This document shows positions 51,915-60,675 of a DNA stretch of 64,000 bases, one piece after another (the stretch's first letter is position 1; every line of letters starts with the position of its first letter). This DNA is from Thermovibrio guaymasensis (GTDB taxonomy: Bacteria; Aquificota; Aquificia; Desulfurobacteriales; Desulfurobacteriaceae): positions 372,001 through 436,000 of the forward strand of contig NZ_RBIE01000001.1 of NCBI RefSeq assembly GCF_003633715.1, given 5' to 3'. The notes under the pieces were generated by a model, which worked only from the letters and a program-made list of their open reading frames with translations, had not been told where the DNA came from and made no database searches. The position numbers and the translations under genes were made by a program.

Positions 51915-53148
51915 GGTCTGCTAACGTTTCCCTTTGCCTAATTACTTTAAAGTTGCTTCCGTCAACTAAGACTTCTGCAGGCCTTGGCCTTGAGTTGTAG
52001 TTGCTGGCCATTGAGAAGCCGTAAGCACCTGCACTGAAAACAGCTAAAAGTTCCCCTTCTTTAAGGAGGGGAAGGGGCCTATCCTGACCGAACTGATCTC
52101 CACTTTCGCAGATTGGCCCGACAACCGTTGCCTTAATTCTTTCTCCAGAAATTTCCTTTACCGGTTCTATGTGGTGGTAAGCTTTGTATAGGGAAGGTCT
52201 TGCAAGGTCGTTCATTCCAGCGTCAACCACGTAGAAGAGTTTTTCTGGAGTTTCTTTTCTGTAAAGGAGTTTAGTTACTAAAATCCCTGCGTTCCCTACG
52301 ATTCTCCTCCCTGGCTCAAGGATTAGCTTGCAGTTAACCTCTTTTACGTGTGGAATTAGAGCTTCAGCTAAAGCTTTTGCAGGAACGGGCTTTTCATCTG
52401 GTTTATAGTTGATTCCAAGTCCTCCCCCTGCATCAAAGTACTCAACTTCAACTCCTCTGCTTTGGAGCTCCTTTACAAGCTCCTTTACCTTTGAAGCTGC
52501 CTCTTCAAAGGCTGAAACGTCTGTAATCTGAGAACCTATGTGGAAGTGAATTCCAATGGGCTTTAGGTACCTGCTCTCCTTTGCCTTTCTGTAGAGCTTT
52601 AAAGCCGTCTCAAAGTCTACTCCAAACTTTGAACTCCTCAGTCCAGTGGCTATGTAGGGGTGAGTCTTTGGGTTAACCTCCGGGTTAACTCTGACTGCTA
52701 TGGGAGCTACTTTGTTTAACCTTTCTGCTACACTCTCTATTTTAAGGAGCTCCCCCTCACTTTCAACGTTGAACATTAAGATTCCCCTTTCAAGGGCAAA
52801 CTCTATTTCGTCTTCCCTCTTTCCTACTCCGGCAAAGAGGATCTTTTTAGGCTCTATCCCTGCCGTTATTGCCCTGAAGATTTCACCAACGGATACAGTA
52901 TCTGCTCCTGCTCCGAGCTCCTTTAAGACCTTTAAGACCCAGACGTTTGAATTTGACTTAACCGCAAAGGCTATTAAAAGGTTAACTTTACTGAAGGCTT
53001 CCTCAATTTCCCTGTAGGCTTTTTCAATTGCTCTCTTACTGTAAATGTAGACCGGCGTTCCGACTTCTTCAGCTATCTCTCTAACCTTTGTTTCTTCAAC
53101 GTAGAGCTCTCCACTTTTGTAACCAATAGAGGGGAAAATTTCTTTCAC
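51895..53148 (-). CDS. lysA: diaminopimelate decarboxylase
   Basis: Last step of lysine synthesis. 417 residues, PLP-dependent. The PLP lysine is in IAFAVKSNSNVWVLK, then HFHIGSQITD, the GGGLGINY glycine-rich loop, EPGRRIVGNAG and the catalytic cysteine in GPICESGDQFG. First of two genes transcribed after tyrA on the minus strand (10 bp spacing). Confidence 0.96.
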   Translation of the reverse strand: MKEIFPSIGYKSGELYVEETKVREIAEEVGTPVYIYSKRAIEKAYREIEEAFSKVNLLIAFAVKSNSNVWVLKVLKELGAGADTVSVGEIFRAITAGIEPKKILFAGVGKREDEIEFALERGILMFNVESEGELLKIESVAERLNKVAPIAVRVNPEVNPKTHPYIATGLRSSKFGVDFETALKLYRKAKESRYLKPIGIHFHIGSQITDVSAFEEAASKVKELVKELQSRGVEVEYFDAGGGLGINYKPDEKPVPAKALAEALIPHVKEVNCKLILEPGRRIVGNAGILVTKLLYRKETPEKLFYVVDAGMNDLARPSLYKAYHHIEPVKEISGERIKATVVGPICESGDQFGQDRPLPLLKEGELLAVFSAGAYGFSMASNYNSRPRPAEVLVDGSNFKVIRQRETLADLISREF

Positions 53149-53158
53149 CTTACTCCTC

Positions 53159-54022
53159 CTACTTTATAAAGCTCCTCTTCTCCTTTGCCTTCTGAAAGAA
53201 CTCCTTTAGGCCTTCCTTATCTTCTTTCTCTATTAACCTCTCAACTTCCGTTAGAGCTTCCTTAAACCGCTTAATTGATTTAAGTATGTTCTCCCTATTT
53301 CCTATACATATGTCCCTCCACATAATTGGGTCACTCATTGCAATCCTAGTAAAGTCCCTAAAACCGCCACCTGTAAACTCAAATAGATTTTCGCCGGTGT
53401 CTTCCGATAACTTCCCTATTGCGTTAACTATTGAGTAGGCAACCACGTGGGGAAGGTGGCTGACTGCAGCAAATACTCTATCGTGATGATATGGGTCCAT
53501 TTCTATTACTTTAGAACCTAACTTTTCCCACAGCTTTTTAATTTTCTCCTTTGCCTTAGGGTCTGTCTTCTCTGTAGGGGTTAGTATGAACTTTGCGTTT
53601 GCAAAGAGGTTTTCAACAGAATTTTCTACTCCCGACTTTTCCGTTCCTGCTATTGGGTGTCCTCCAACAAAAGGGGCAACTCCTTCCAAAATTTCCTCAC
53701 ACCTTTTAACCAGTTCTCCCTTTACGCTTCCAAGGTCTGTTACTATACATCCCTCCTTTATGTGAGGTTTAACTTGTTTAAGGACGCTTTCATATACTCC
53801 AACCGGAGTTGCAAGAACGATTAGATCAGCATTTATTGCTATAGAGTGCTTTATACTTCCCCTGTCTATGATTTCAAGCTCTATTCCCTTCTCTATGGCT
53901 TCTGGGTTAATGTCAACGGCAGTAATTCTTCCTGGGAAACCTTTTAACTTTAGGTTAAGCGCAAATGAACCTCCGATTAACCCAAGTCCTACTATGCATA
54001 TTTCGTTAAATTCCCACTCCAA
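53159..54022 (-). CDS. tyrA: prephenate dehydrogenase
   Basis: Tyrosine synthesis. 287 residues. NAD-binding VGLGLIGGSFALNLK with a D in AVDINPE, the active-site histidine in GGHPIAGTEKSG, and DPYHHDRVFAAVSHLPHVVAY, typical of the TyrA family. No fused chorismate mutase or ACT domain. Lies 12 bp after the class II aldolase gene and 10 bp before lysA, one minus-strand transcript. Confidence 0.93.
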   Translation of the reverse strand: MEWEFNEICIVGLGLIGGSFALNLKLKGFPGRITAVDINPEAIEKGIELEIIDRGSIKHSIAINADLIVLATPVGVYESVLKQVKPHIKEGCIVTDLGSVKGELVKRCEEILEGVAPFVGGHPIAGTEKSGVENSVENLFANAKFILTPTEKTDPKAKEKIKKLWEKLGSKVIEMDPYHHDRVFAAVSHLPHVVAYSIVNAIGKLSEDTGENLFEFTGGGFRDFTRIAMSDPIMWRDICIGNRENILKSIKRFKEALTEVERLIEKEDKEGLKEFFQKAKEKRSFIK

Positions 54023-54034
54023 TTTTTACCCCTT

Positions 54035-54607
54035 CTATCTGAGTTGAGAGTAAAAAGTTAAAATTTTGCAAGAATTTTCAAGGGCAGATAAGTATTTTAA
54101 AGCTTCCTCAATGTTCCTTCCTACTGCAAACGGTCCATGGCTGTAAACTACTGCAACCGGACACTTCCTTAAAAGACCGGGTAATCTCTCGGCAACCTCT
54201 TCTGAGGATACCACTTCTTTAGCTTTTAAAACGGGTATTTTGTCTCCAAGAAGTAGTTTACTTTCGGAGTCTAAAGGTTCAATCTCGTTGAATTTTAAAG
54301 AACAGGCAACGGTGTAAGGGGAGTGGGCGTGAAGGACTGCTTTAACTCCGGTTAGGTTTTTATAGATTGCCCTGTGAACTTTTAGCTCAACTGAGGCAAA
54401 CCTATCAAGGGAGGGGTTTTCATTGATAGTCGTTACTACAAAGTCTTCAGGTTGAAGTCTTCCTAAACTTTTACCTGAACGTTTTATGATTATAAAGTCT
54501 CCAGCTCTGCAGCTAAGGTTCCCTCCGTGGCTGTCGGTTAGGCCAAGTTGAAAAGTTAATTTTGCTACCTCAATGAGTTCTAACCTCTCATTTAAGAAAG
54601 GGAGCAT
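54035..54607 (-). CDS. class II aldolase/adducin family protein
   Basis: 190 residues. SHGGNLSCRAGD (phosphate site), VLHAHSPYTVACS (H-x-H metal ligands), and YSHGPFAVGRNIEEAL (third histidine). Catalytic glutamate candidates lie in the L-K-A-K-E-V stretch. Family members include fuculose- and ribulose-phosphate aldolases and methylthioribulose-phosphate dehydratase; the short length fits the fuculose-phosphate type. Substrate not determined. Confidence 0.85.
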   Translation of the reverse strand: MLPFLNERLELIEVAKLTFQLGLTDSHGGNLSCRAGDFIIIKRSGKSLGRLQPEDFVVTTINENPSLDRFASVELKVHRAIYKNLTGVKAVLHAHSPYTVACSLKFNEIEPLDSESKLLLGDKIPVLKAKEVVSSEEVAERLPGLLRKCPVAVVYSHGPFAVGRNIEEALKYLSALENSCKILTFYSQLR

Positions 54608-54621
54608 TCAGACCTCCTTAA

Positions 54622-54651
54622 ATAAAAAAGCCGCCACTAAATGGCGGCTTT
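54622..54651 (-). terminator. rho-independent terminator after the heme-sensor gene
   Basis: AAAGCCGCCA-CTAAA-TGGCGGCTTT gives a 10 bp stem. Read on the minus strand it is followed by a run of T, 24 bp after the stop of the sensor gene at 54675. The flanking A/T runs would also allow some termination on the plus strand. Confidence 0.88.
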
Positions 54652-54674
54652 AGTTAAGTTCTATAGGGAGTATT

Positions 54675-55658
54675 TTATCTTTTCTTCCTCAACCTATCCA
54701 TCGCTATTTGGATAGAGGCCCTTAACCTATCAATTGCTATTGCAAGTTTTGTAATTTCATCCTTCACTTCTTCTTCCTTCATTCCCCTTACGCCAAGGTC
54801 AATATCAAGCTTACCAAGGCTTATGTCGTGAGCGGCTTTAGTTAACCTTTCAATTGGAGTAATGATTTCCCTTTTAGCAAAGTACCAGAAGATTAAGAAA
54901 GCTAGGATTAGAGCTCCAATATTCCAGAAATCAATAAAGTTAAGGGCAGTTGAAAGGACTCCCGGCGGTAAGATCGTTACGCTTATGATACCTCTTAGGT
55001 CACCTTCTTTGTATCCTGTTGCCCTTCTAACTGCTTCTTCTCCGTACTTCGCAACCATAGCTTTGTAGAGGGTCGGGTCAATTTCACTTTGAGTTCCGTG
55101 ACACTTTAGACAAGCTCTCTTAACCTTGATTGCCTTTGCAAACCTAAACTTATCTCCATCCCAGCTCCAAAATTCATCTTTCCCTGAAGGAAGTTCCTTT
55201 TTAATTACCGATATTGCTTTTTTCTCCCAGCTGTCTGGTTTGCTCTCCTTTGCCATGTACCTGTCTGAAACTACCTTAAAGCTCCATCCGTACTCAACGT
55301 TGGAGAGCTTTGAGAGTTCCCTCGTGGCTAGGGCTGGGTTGTGTAAGTAAAAGTGTAAATTTGATAGGTTACCTAAGGTTTCCTCACTGTTAAAGGCTTT
55401 GACTACTCCACTGTCACTTTCTACTTCCATTAAGTAGCCGGTATCTGGTGAGTACTTGTTCATAGTCCATAGGCCACCAAAACCTGCTGCCCATTTCCTG
55501 AAGATCAGTATTTCCTGAGAAATACTTCTACCTTGATTTACCAGAGCGCTGTTGTAAGTTTTTTGGAGAAGGTGGATAAAGGATAGGGTAGCTAGGATGA
55601 CCACGATTGAAAATACAATTAAGACTTTCTGTCCGATAGTCAAGTTTTTAAGCTTCAT
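54675..55658 (-). CDS. membrane heme-c sensor (DUF3365) with HAMP domain
   Basis: 327 residues. Membrane span at 7-27, an extracytoplasmic DUF3365-type domain (about 30-225) with a single heme c site ACLKCHGTQ near residue 179, a second span (about 238-258), then a HAMP domain (KREIITPIERLTKAAHDISLGKLDI) and a short helical tail. No kinase, cyclase or methyl-accepting domain follows, so the output must come from a partner. The gene overlaps the PATAN-domain gene upstream by 11 bp, the obvious candidate. Confidence 0.88.
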   Translation of the reverse strand: MKLKNLTIGQKVLIVFSIVVILATLSFIHLLQKTYNSALVNQGRSISQEILIFRKWAAGFGGLWTMNKYSPDTGYLMEVESDSGVVKAFNSEETLGNLSNLHFYLHNPALATRELSKLSNVEYGWSFKVVSDRYMAKESKPDSWEKKAISVIKKELPSGKDEFWSWDGDKFRFAKAIKVKRACLKCHGTQSEIDPTLYKAMVAKYGEEAVRRATGYKEGDLRGIISVTILPPGVLSTALNFIDFWNIGALILAFLIFWYFAKREIITPIERLTKAAHDISLGKLDIDLGVRGMKEEEVKDEITKLAIAIDRLRASIQIAMDRLRKKR

Positions 55659-56541
55659 CAGAGCCTCCCTCTAAAATCTGTAGGAAATCTTCTTTTAATC
55701 TATCTCTACACTTTTCTCCCTCAATTAAGCAAGTGTCGGGAATCTTCTCAAGGATTGTATCAATAAACCTTGGAATTAAGTCAGTAGGTAGTTGACTGAT
55801 TTCCATGTCTTCAAGTGTTTCTTCAATTAAGAACTCCCCCATGGGACCCATTGCTTCAACGAGAAGTTCTCTAATTTTCTCCAATTTCTCCTCTGGTACA
55901 AAGGAAGTTGGAATCTTTCCTTTTTCTTCTACTGTTTTGAGGCTCTTTACCTCATCTGCTTTTTCCTTAATCATTCTGTGTTTAAATAAAACTTGGAGCG
56001 TTTTTGTATCTTCGCTAAAAGAAGTACCTTTCATGAGGAGAGCATCCCATATAGGTACTCCTCTGCAGATAGAGACTAAGAGCTTCCACCCTTGGGATGT
56101 TATTGTAATGGGAAGTTTTGCTTCCTCAGAAAGTGTAAAGACTTTGTTATTTTTTAGAGCTTCTTTTACTTCTTGATCCAATTCATCTTCTTCTTTGGTA
56201 AAGTTCATCATAATGTTAAGTGTATCTACATTTCCTATTCCTTCAAGTGAGATAGGTTTTTCAAGGAACAGGAATCTACCTTTGTCCCAGAGGGCTATGT
56301 GGTGAAGAAGGAAGTCTACTGCTTCGTTTAGGGGAATTTCTCCGGATAAGGTTCTTTCCCTCAATACCTTTAAAGCTGGAACGTTTGCGGAAAAGTCTAT
56401 CGCCTTTCCATCTTTAAAGAAGATTGTTATACTTTGGATATCGGATCTTAGGTTAACCTCCCCCGACTTCTTTCCCATTGTGATAATCTGGATTAGGTCT
56501 AGAATTTCTGAGTACGATTTGAAGTCTCCCCTTAGTTCCAT
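55648..56541 (-). CDS. PATAN (DUF4388)-domain protein with C-terminal helical module
   Basis: 297 residues. Residues 1-110 fit the DUF4388/PATAN domain (MELRGDFKSYSEILDLIQII, SGEVNLRS, ITIFFKDGKAIDFS), which in other bacteria binds response regulators. A central part looks like a degenerate winged helix. The C-terminal segment LLVEAMGPMGEFLIEETLED resembles helical modules repeated twice in the divergent gene at 56632. Co-transcribed with the heme sensor, so likely its output partner. Confidence 0.8.
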   Translation of the reverse strand: MELRGDFKSYSEILDLIQIITMGKKSGEVNLRSDIQSITIFFKDGKAIDFSANVPALKVLRERTLSGEIPLNEAVDFLLHHIALWDKGRFLFLEKPISLEGIGNVDTLNIMMNFTKEEDELDQEVKEALKNNKVFTLSEEAKLPITITSQGWKLLVSICRGVPIWDALLMKGTSFSEDTKTLQVLFKHRMIKEKADEVKSLKTVEEKGKIPTSFVPEEKLEKIRELLVEAMGPMGEFLIEETLEDMEISQLPTDLIPRFIDTILEKIPDTCLIEGEKCRDRLKEDFLQILEGGSDEA

Positions 56542-56591
56542 GATTGCTCCAATTAAATTTTATATCTTATTTCTGAATCAGGTCTTAATTG

Positions 56592-56597
56592 TATAAT
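56592..56597 (+). promoter_or_regulatory. candidate -10 box of the helical-repeat gene
   Basis: TATAAT in the AT-rich 90 bp between divergent genes (56541 minus, 56632 plus). No good -35 is visible 17 bp upstream. The leader would be about 28 nt with GAGGGA as ribosome site. Confidence 0.35.
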
Positions 56598-56631
56598 AAT
56601 CATATCATAAATTATTCTGAGAGGGAAATGG

Positions 56632-57348
56632 ATGTCAAAGTCAATAAACGAGGATATTAAAGCGGGAAAGAGCGTGTACCACATACAGACAGAGTACTAT
56701 AAGTCTTCTGGAAAGATTGTTACTACCATTTTTAAAGATGGTCGTTCTGTTAAAAGGCTTGAGAAGGAAGTTTCCGATGTTTCAGAGGAGGAACTGAATC
56801 AGGAAATTGAAAAGTTCCATAGGTATGTTCTTGATAGATTAAGAGGCCTTAAGAAAAAGGAAGTTCCAGCCCTTAGTTCTTCTGAGAGGAAGTTCTCTGT
56901 TCCACAAGAGCTCTATGAACGTTTGCTGATAGAGATTTCTCCCTTCTTTGGCATAGCTTCAGCTTTTGTCCTTGATGAGGCCATTGAGTCAGCCAGCGAT
57001 GTCTCTTCTTTTATTGAGGCCTTGACTTCTGACCTTTCAGAGGATCAAAAGGAACTCCTAGTTTCAAAGGTTAAGCCCCTTATTGAAGACCAGGTGTCGG
57101 TTTCTAAGGAGGAAGTTACTGAGGATGAGGAGAAGTTTAATTTAACTCCAGAGTTAGAGGAAAAAATCCTCTCTATTTTATCTGAGTACTTTGGAATAAT
57201 GGCGTCTTCCGTTTTTGAGGACTCTGTTAAGGAGTGGGAGCTTACCGGAAGGAGCTATGAAGAGCTTGTAGATGTAATATCTTCCCACGGTGATACAGAA
57301 GAGGAGAGGGAAGAGATAAGAAACAGGCTTATGTTTTTACAAACGTAG
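56632..57348 (+). CDS. protein with two helical GP/FG-I-A-type repeats, probable signalling partner
   Basis: 238 residues. The N-terminal 45 residues (VYHIQTEYYKSSGKIVTTIFKDGR) match a small beta domain found in delta-proteobacterial signalling proteins. Two similar helical modules follow: EISPFFGIASAFVLDEAIE (about 98-116) and ILSEYFGIMASSVFEDSVK (about 182-200), each followed by an acidic helix pair; they recall the DUF8082 module. A third copy of this type ends the divergent PATAN gene. Function unknown; likely part of the same sensory set. Overlaps mqnA at the 3' end by 20 bp. Confidence 0.75.
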   Translation: MSKSINEDIKAGKSVYHIQTEYYKSSGKIVTTIFKDGRSVKRLEKEVSDVSEEELNQEIEKFHRYVLDRLRGLKKKEVPALSSSERKFSVPQELYERLLIEISPFFGIASAFVLDEAIESASDVSSFIEALTSDLSEDQKELLVSKVKPLIEDQVSVSKEEVTEDEEKFNLTPELEEKILSILSEYFGIMASSVFEDSVKEWELTGRSYEELVDVISSHGDTEEEREEIRNRLMFLQT

Positions 57349-58135
57349 GGTTAAACTTTAAGCCTACCTTATTGCCGAAAACTTTGAGGGCTTCCAGTTC
57401 TTCCTTTCCTAAGTGGAAGTTAAGGGTTTCTAAGTACTTTTTACATAACCCTTTTGGTAAATTAAGTTTTCTAGAGTACTTTTCACATATTTCCTCGTAG
57501 GATCTCTCTCCGATGTTCCTTGAATTTAGGAGTTTTTTGTAGAACTCTTTAATCTCCTTCTCCTTTTCTCTATAGCTATCCTTTCTGGCCGCCCAGACTG
57601 CGAAGACGAAGGGAAGTTCTGTTAGGTTAAACCACTCCTCTGCTAGGTCGTATATGAAGGGATAGCGTTTAGAGTGGAGGAGCTTTAAAGCATCATCTCC
57701 TATTGCAAGTAGGGCTTTGGGGTTTGTTGGTAGTTCGTCCTCTTTCATAGAGTAGTAGTGAAAGTTTGGTTCTACTCCGTACACCTCCCTTAGTAGGTAT
57801 TTAAGGAGTTCCTTTGAGGTCATGGAGCTCTTTGTGAGCCAGACATCCTTCCTGTGGAGCTGGTGAATTGGAACCGTTGAGAAGAAGAGAACGCTCATGA
57901 CCTTTTTCTTAGCAGATATTGAAAAGTCAGGGAAAAGCAAGTACTTATCCTGATTCTTTAGGAACTCGTAGGAGGATATTACCGAAATATCAAGGAAACC
58001 TTCTCTTAAAAGTCTGTTTAACTCTGAAGGAACGTCATCGGTAAACTTGATTCCATTTAAAGGGACTTCTCCTTTAACGAATCCGTAGTAAACTGGAACT
58101 GTATTGAGGTACTCTATCTTTCCTACTTTTAACAT
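57329..58135 (-). CDS. mqnA: chorismate dehydratase of the futalosine pathway
   Basis: 268 residues from ATG 58135 (MLKVGKIEYLNT); a longer frame overlaps ttuA and has no ribosome site. The N-terminal V-G-K-I-E-Y-L-N-T-V-P-V-Y-Y, S-x-x-D-I-S-V-I-S-S-Y-E-F, and L-L-A-I-G-D-D-A-L motifs define MqnA, a periplasmic-binding-protein fold that dehydrates chorismate to start futalosine-type menaquinone synthesis. Menaquinone would be the quinone for cytochrome bd and membrane redox enzymes here. Overlaps ttuA by 7 bp. Confidence 0.92.
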   Translation of the reverse strand: MLKVGKIEYLNTVPVYYGFVKGEVPLNGIKFTDDVPSELNRLLREGFLDISVISSYEFLKNQDKYLLFPDFSISAKKKVMSVLFFSTVPIHQLHRKDVWLTKSSMTSKELLKYLLREVYGVEPNFHYYSMKEDELPTNPKALLAIGDDALKLLHSKRYPFIYDLAEEWFNLTELPFVFAVWAARKDSYREKEKEIKEFYKKLLNSRNIGERSYEEICEKYSRKLNLPKGLCKKYLETLNFHLGKEELEALKVFGNKVGLKFNPTFVKT

Positions 58136-59055
58136 TCTTTCAACCTCTGAAGTGTTCTGCATACTGAACAGACGGGAGCCGTTGTCGGCATTCCGCAGAC
58201 TTGACACTCGTTTAGTTCAACTTTTCCTCTAACTTCCTTTTCAAAGATAGGCTTAGCTTTCCTTAAAAACTCTTTGTAGAACCTGAGCTTTGTACCTGGC
58301 ATCTGGTGTTCAAGGTACGCTAGGGCCCTTTTAAAGTGACTTGAAGTGGCCTCTTTTGCGTTTGGACATCCGGTTTTCATATATTCAATTTCGTTGAGTA
58401 TTGCATAGCTTACTGTTTCTTTCTCTGTTAGGAAACAGAAAGGCTTTACTTTCCTTGCAAAACCTCCTTCTTCAGGCAAAACGGGGCTCTGTCTTCCGAG
58501 ATATCCAACCTCCCACCTGATCGTGTTTGATAGGAGAAGTGCGCTCTCATCGTCAAGGTTATGGCCGGTGGCGACAACTTTAAAACCTTTTTCTTTTGCT
58601 ATTTTATTCATTAGATACCTTTTGAAGCTACCGCAGACGGAGCAGACATCCTTCCTTTTACTTCCCTTTGCTATTTCTTCAATAGTATAGCCGAACTCTT
58701 CTTTTAAGTTAAAGACTATCAGTGGTCTTTCAATTCTATCTGAGAACTTCCTGCAGATCTCAAGGGATTTTTTTGAGTAGTCCCACTTTTCAATTCCAAG
58801 GGAGATGTGGAGGCCGTAGGTCTCGTACCTTAACTTGTTCAGGGCAAACCATAAGGATAGGCTGTCCTTTCCTCCCGAAACTGCTACTAAAACCTTCTCC
58901 TTCCTTGAGAACATTTTGAACTCTTTTATCGTCTTTTCTGTCTGTCTTTCAAACCACTCAATGAAGTGTTCTCTACAAAGGGCAAGTCTGTGGTGGCGGA
59001 GGTAGATTACTGCCTTTTCCCTTTTCCCTTTACTCTTACAGATTTTACAGAGCAC
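58129..59055 (-). CDS. ttuA: tRNA 2-thiolation protein TtuA
   Basis: 308 residues. N-terminal zinc finger CKICKSKGK with a later C-x-x-x-x-H site, PP-loop ATP pyrophosphatase motif VAVSGGKDSLSLW, Fe-S cysteines in CSVCGSF and GCPNAKEA, and a C-terminal zinc finger CQVCGMPT ... CSVC. This layout is that of TtuA, which makes 2-thio-ribothymidine at tRNA position 54, a modification of thermophiles. It supports a thermophilic host. Confidence 0.92.
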   Translation of the reverse strand: MLCKICKSKGKREKAVIYLRHHRLALCREHFIEWFERQTEKTIKEFKMFSRKEKVLVAVSGGKDSLSLWFALNKLRYETYGLHISLGIEKWDYSKKSLEICRKFSDRIERPLIVFNLKEEFGYTIEEIAKGSKRKDVCSVCGSFKRYLMNKIAKEKGFKVVATGHNLDDESALLLSNTIRWEVGYLGRQSPVLPEEGGFARKVKPFCFLTEKETVSYAILNEIEYMKTGCPNAKEATSSHFKRALAYLEHQMPGTKLRFYKEFLRKAKPIFEKEVRGKVELNECQVCGMPTTAPVCSVCRTLQRLKEC

Positions 59056-60010
59056 TTTTTAAAGCCTCCTTCAGCTCGTTAAGTGTAACAGTTGCAGTTC
59101 CTACTTTGCCTACAACTATTCCTGCTGCAAGGTTTGCTACTTCTGCTGCTGTAAAGGGGTCTGCTCCGCTTACAAAGGCTAGGGCAAATGTACTAATTAC
59201 CGTATCTCCTGCTCCGGTTACGTCATAGACCTGTTTTGCCCTGGTTGGTATGTGTTTTACTCTACTTTTAGTTATCACCGACATTCCTTTTTCACTCCTT
59301 GTTATAACGGCGAAGTCAAGTTGGAACTCCTCTATTAGCTTCTTTCCTGCTGTTTCGGCTTCTTCATTTGTTTCCGGTCTAATTCCAACAGCTTGAAAAG
59401 TTTCCTTTATGTTTGGAGTCATCGTTGTAACGTTTTTGTAAACCTTAAAGTTTTTCTCCTTTGGGTCAAGGAAAATGGGAGTTTTCTCCTTTACCTTACC
59501 TGTAACTTTGAAGAGATTTCTAGTTACTACTCCCTTTCCGTAATCTGAAATTACTATTCCGTCAAACTCTTCGTAGTTGTTTAAAAGGAATGAGAGGATT
59601 TTGTTTTCTACTTCCTTTGTGACCTCCTCTCTGCATTCCCAATCTACCCTTAGTAACTGTTGGGATGAGGCTATTATTCGGGTTTTCTTTGTAGTCGGTC
59701 TTGAAGGGTCTTCTATTAGAGTCTCTGTCGGAACTCCAACCTTCTTTAACTCCTCCTTTAACTTCCTTCCGTCCTCATCTCCTCCAACTACTCCTAGAGG
59801 AACTGCAAAGGCTCCTAAAGAAACGAGGTTAGCAACTACGTTTGCCGCTCCTCCCGGTCTTATATCTATTCCTTTTGCCTCTACTACAGGTACGGGGGCT
59901 TCAGGGGAAATCCTCTCAACTTTCCCTTCAATGTACTCGTCAAGCATAAAGTCGCCTATTACGAGGATTTTTTTACCTACGAAGCTCTCTAGGAGCCTTG
60001 GATTAAACAA
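59045..60010 (-). CDS. hldA: heptose-7-phosphate kinase (HldA/RfaE1-type)
   Basis: 321 residues, PfkB sugar-kinase fold. VIGDFMLDEYIEG, ISPEAPVPVV, RPGGAANVVANLVSLGA and the C-terminal DVTGAGDTVISTFALA (anion hole and catalytic Asp). It phosphorylates heptose-7-phosphate for the LPS inner core; the nucleotidyltransferase domain found in HldE is not fused. TTG 60010 is favoured as start: GGGGGA sits five bases upstream and it overlaps the radC stop by 8 bp. The first possible TTG at 60052 has no ribosome site. Confidence 0.92.
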   Translation of the reverse strand: MFNPRLLESFVGKKILVIGDFMLDEYIEGKVERISPEAPVPVVEAKGIDIRPGGAANVVANLVSLGAFAVPLGVVGGDEDGRKLKEELKKVGVPTETLIEDPSRPTTKKTRIIASSQQLLRVDWECREEVTKEVENKILSFLLNNYEEFDGIVISDYGKGVVTRNLFKVTGKVKEKTPIFLDPKEKNFKVYKNVTTMTPNIKETFQAVGIRPETNEEAETAGKKLIEEFQLDFAVITRSEKGMSVITKSRVKHIPTRAKQVYDVTGAGDTVISTFALAFVSGADPFTAAEVANLAAGIVVGKVGTATVTLNELKEALKSAL

Positions 60011-60674
60011 GTCCTTCCCCCTTAAAGCTAAAGAAGTTTTCCTCCGTAACAATTATGTGGTCTAGGAGCTCTATCCCGAGAATTTTGCAGGCCTCCTTTA
60101 ACTTTTCCGTTATGTGAATATCCTCAGGGCTTGGCTTTAAACTTCCGGATGGATGGTTGTGGAATAGGATTATTCCTTCTGCAAGGTCCTTTACGGCAGG
60201 CCTTAAAATTTCCTTTGCCCTTACAGAGACTCTGTTTGAACCGCCCCTTGCAACTTTATGAATTCCAATGACCTCTCCAGCCGAGTTAAGGGTTAAAATA
60301 CCGAGTTCCTCAACCTTTAACTTATCAACCAGTGGTTTTATTACCTCAAAGGCGTCCTTCGGGGACTTTACCTTTTTAGGGCTGAGGCTGTTTGAGGCTC
60401 TCCTGCCAACTTCAAATGCAGCTATTAAGGTTATGGCCTTTGCTTTTCCCAGACCTTTAAATGAGGTAAGTTCCTGAAGGGAGGCTTCAGAGATTTTCTT
60501 CAAGTTGCCAAATTCCTTTAGGAGTTCCCTTGCAAGTGTGACGGCGCTCTTTCCGTTAGTTCCCGTTCTAAGGAGGACGGCAAGGAGCTCCGAGTCGGTA
60601 AGGCTCTCCGCTCCAAACTTCTCAATCTTTTCTCGGGGCCTATCCTCCTCTGGGAGCTCCTTGATCCTATCCAA
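60003..60674 (-). CDS. radC: RadC/JAB-domain protein
   Basis: 223 residues from TTG 60674, which has AAGGAG six bases upstream and lies one base after the ileS stop. N-terminal helix-hairpin-helix region (LTSFKGLGKAKAITLIAAFE) and C-terminal JAB metalloprotease-like domain with the zinc motif LFHNHPSGSLKPSPEDI. Despite its name the family has no proven DNA-repair function. The start 57 bp further upstream reads inside ileS and is rejected. Confidence 0.92.
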   Translation of the reverse strand: MDRIKELPEEDRPREKIEKFGAESLTDSELLAVLLRTGTNGKSAVTLARELLKEFGNLKKISEASLQELTSFKGLGKAKAITLIAAFEVGRRASNSLSPKKVKSPKDAFEVIKPLVDKLKVEELGILTLNSAGEVIGIHKVARGGSNRVSVRAKEILRPAVKDLAEGIILFHNHPSGSLKPSPEDIHITEKLKEACKILGIELLDHIIVTEENFFSFKGEGLV

Positions 60675-60675
60675 A

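Noticed and set aside
59577-60065. Plus-strand frame of about 160 codons across hldA and radC
   Set aside because: It is antisense to conserved kinase motifs on the minus strand and lacks a ribosome site.
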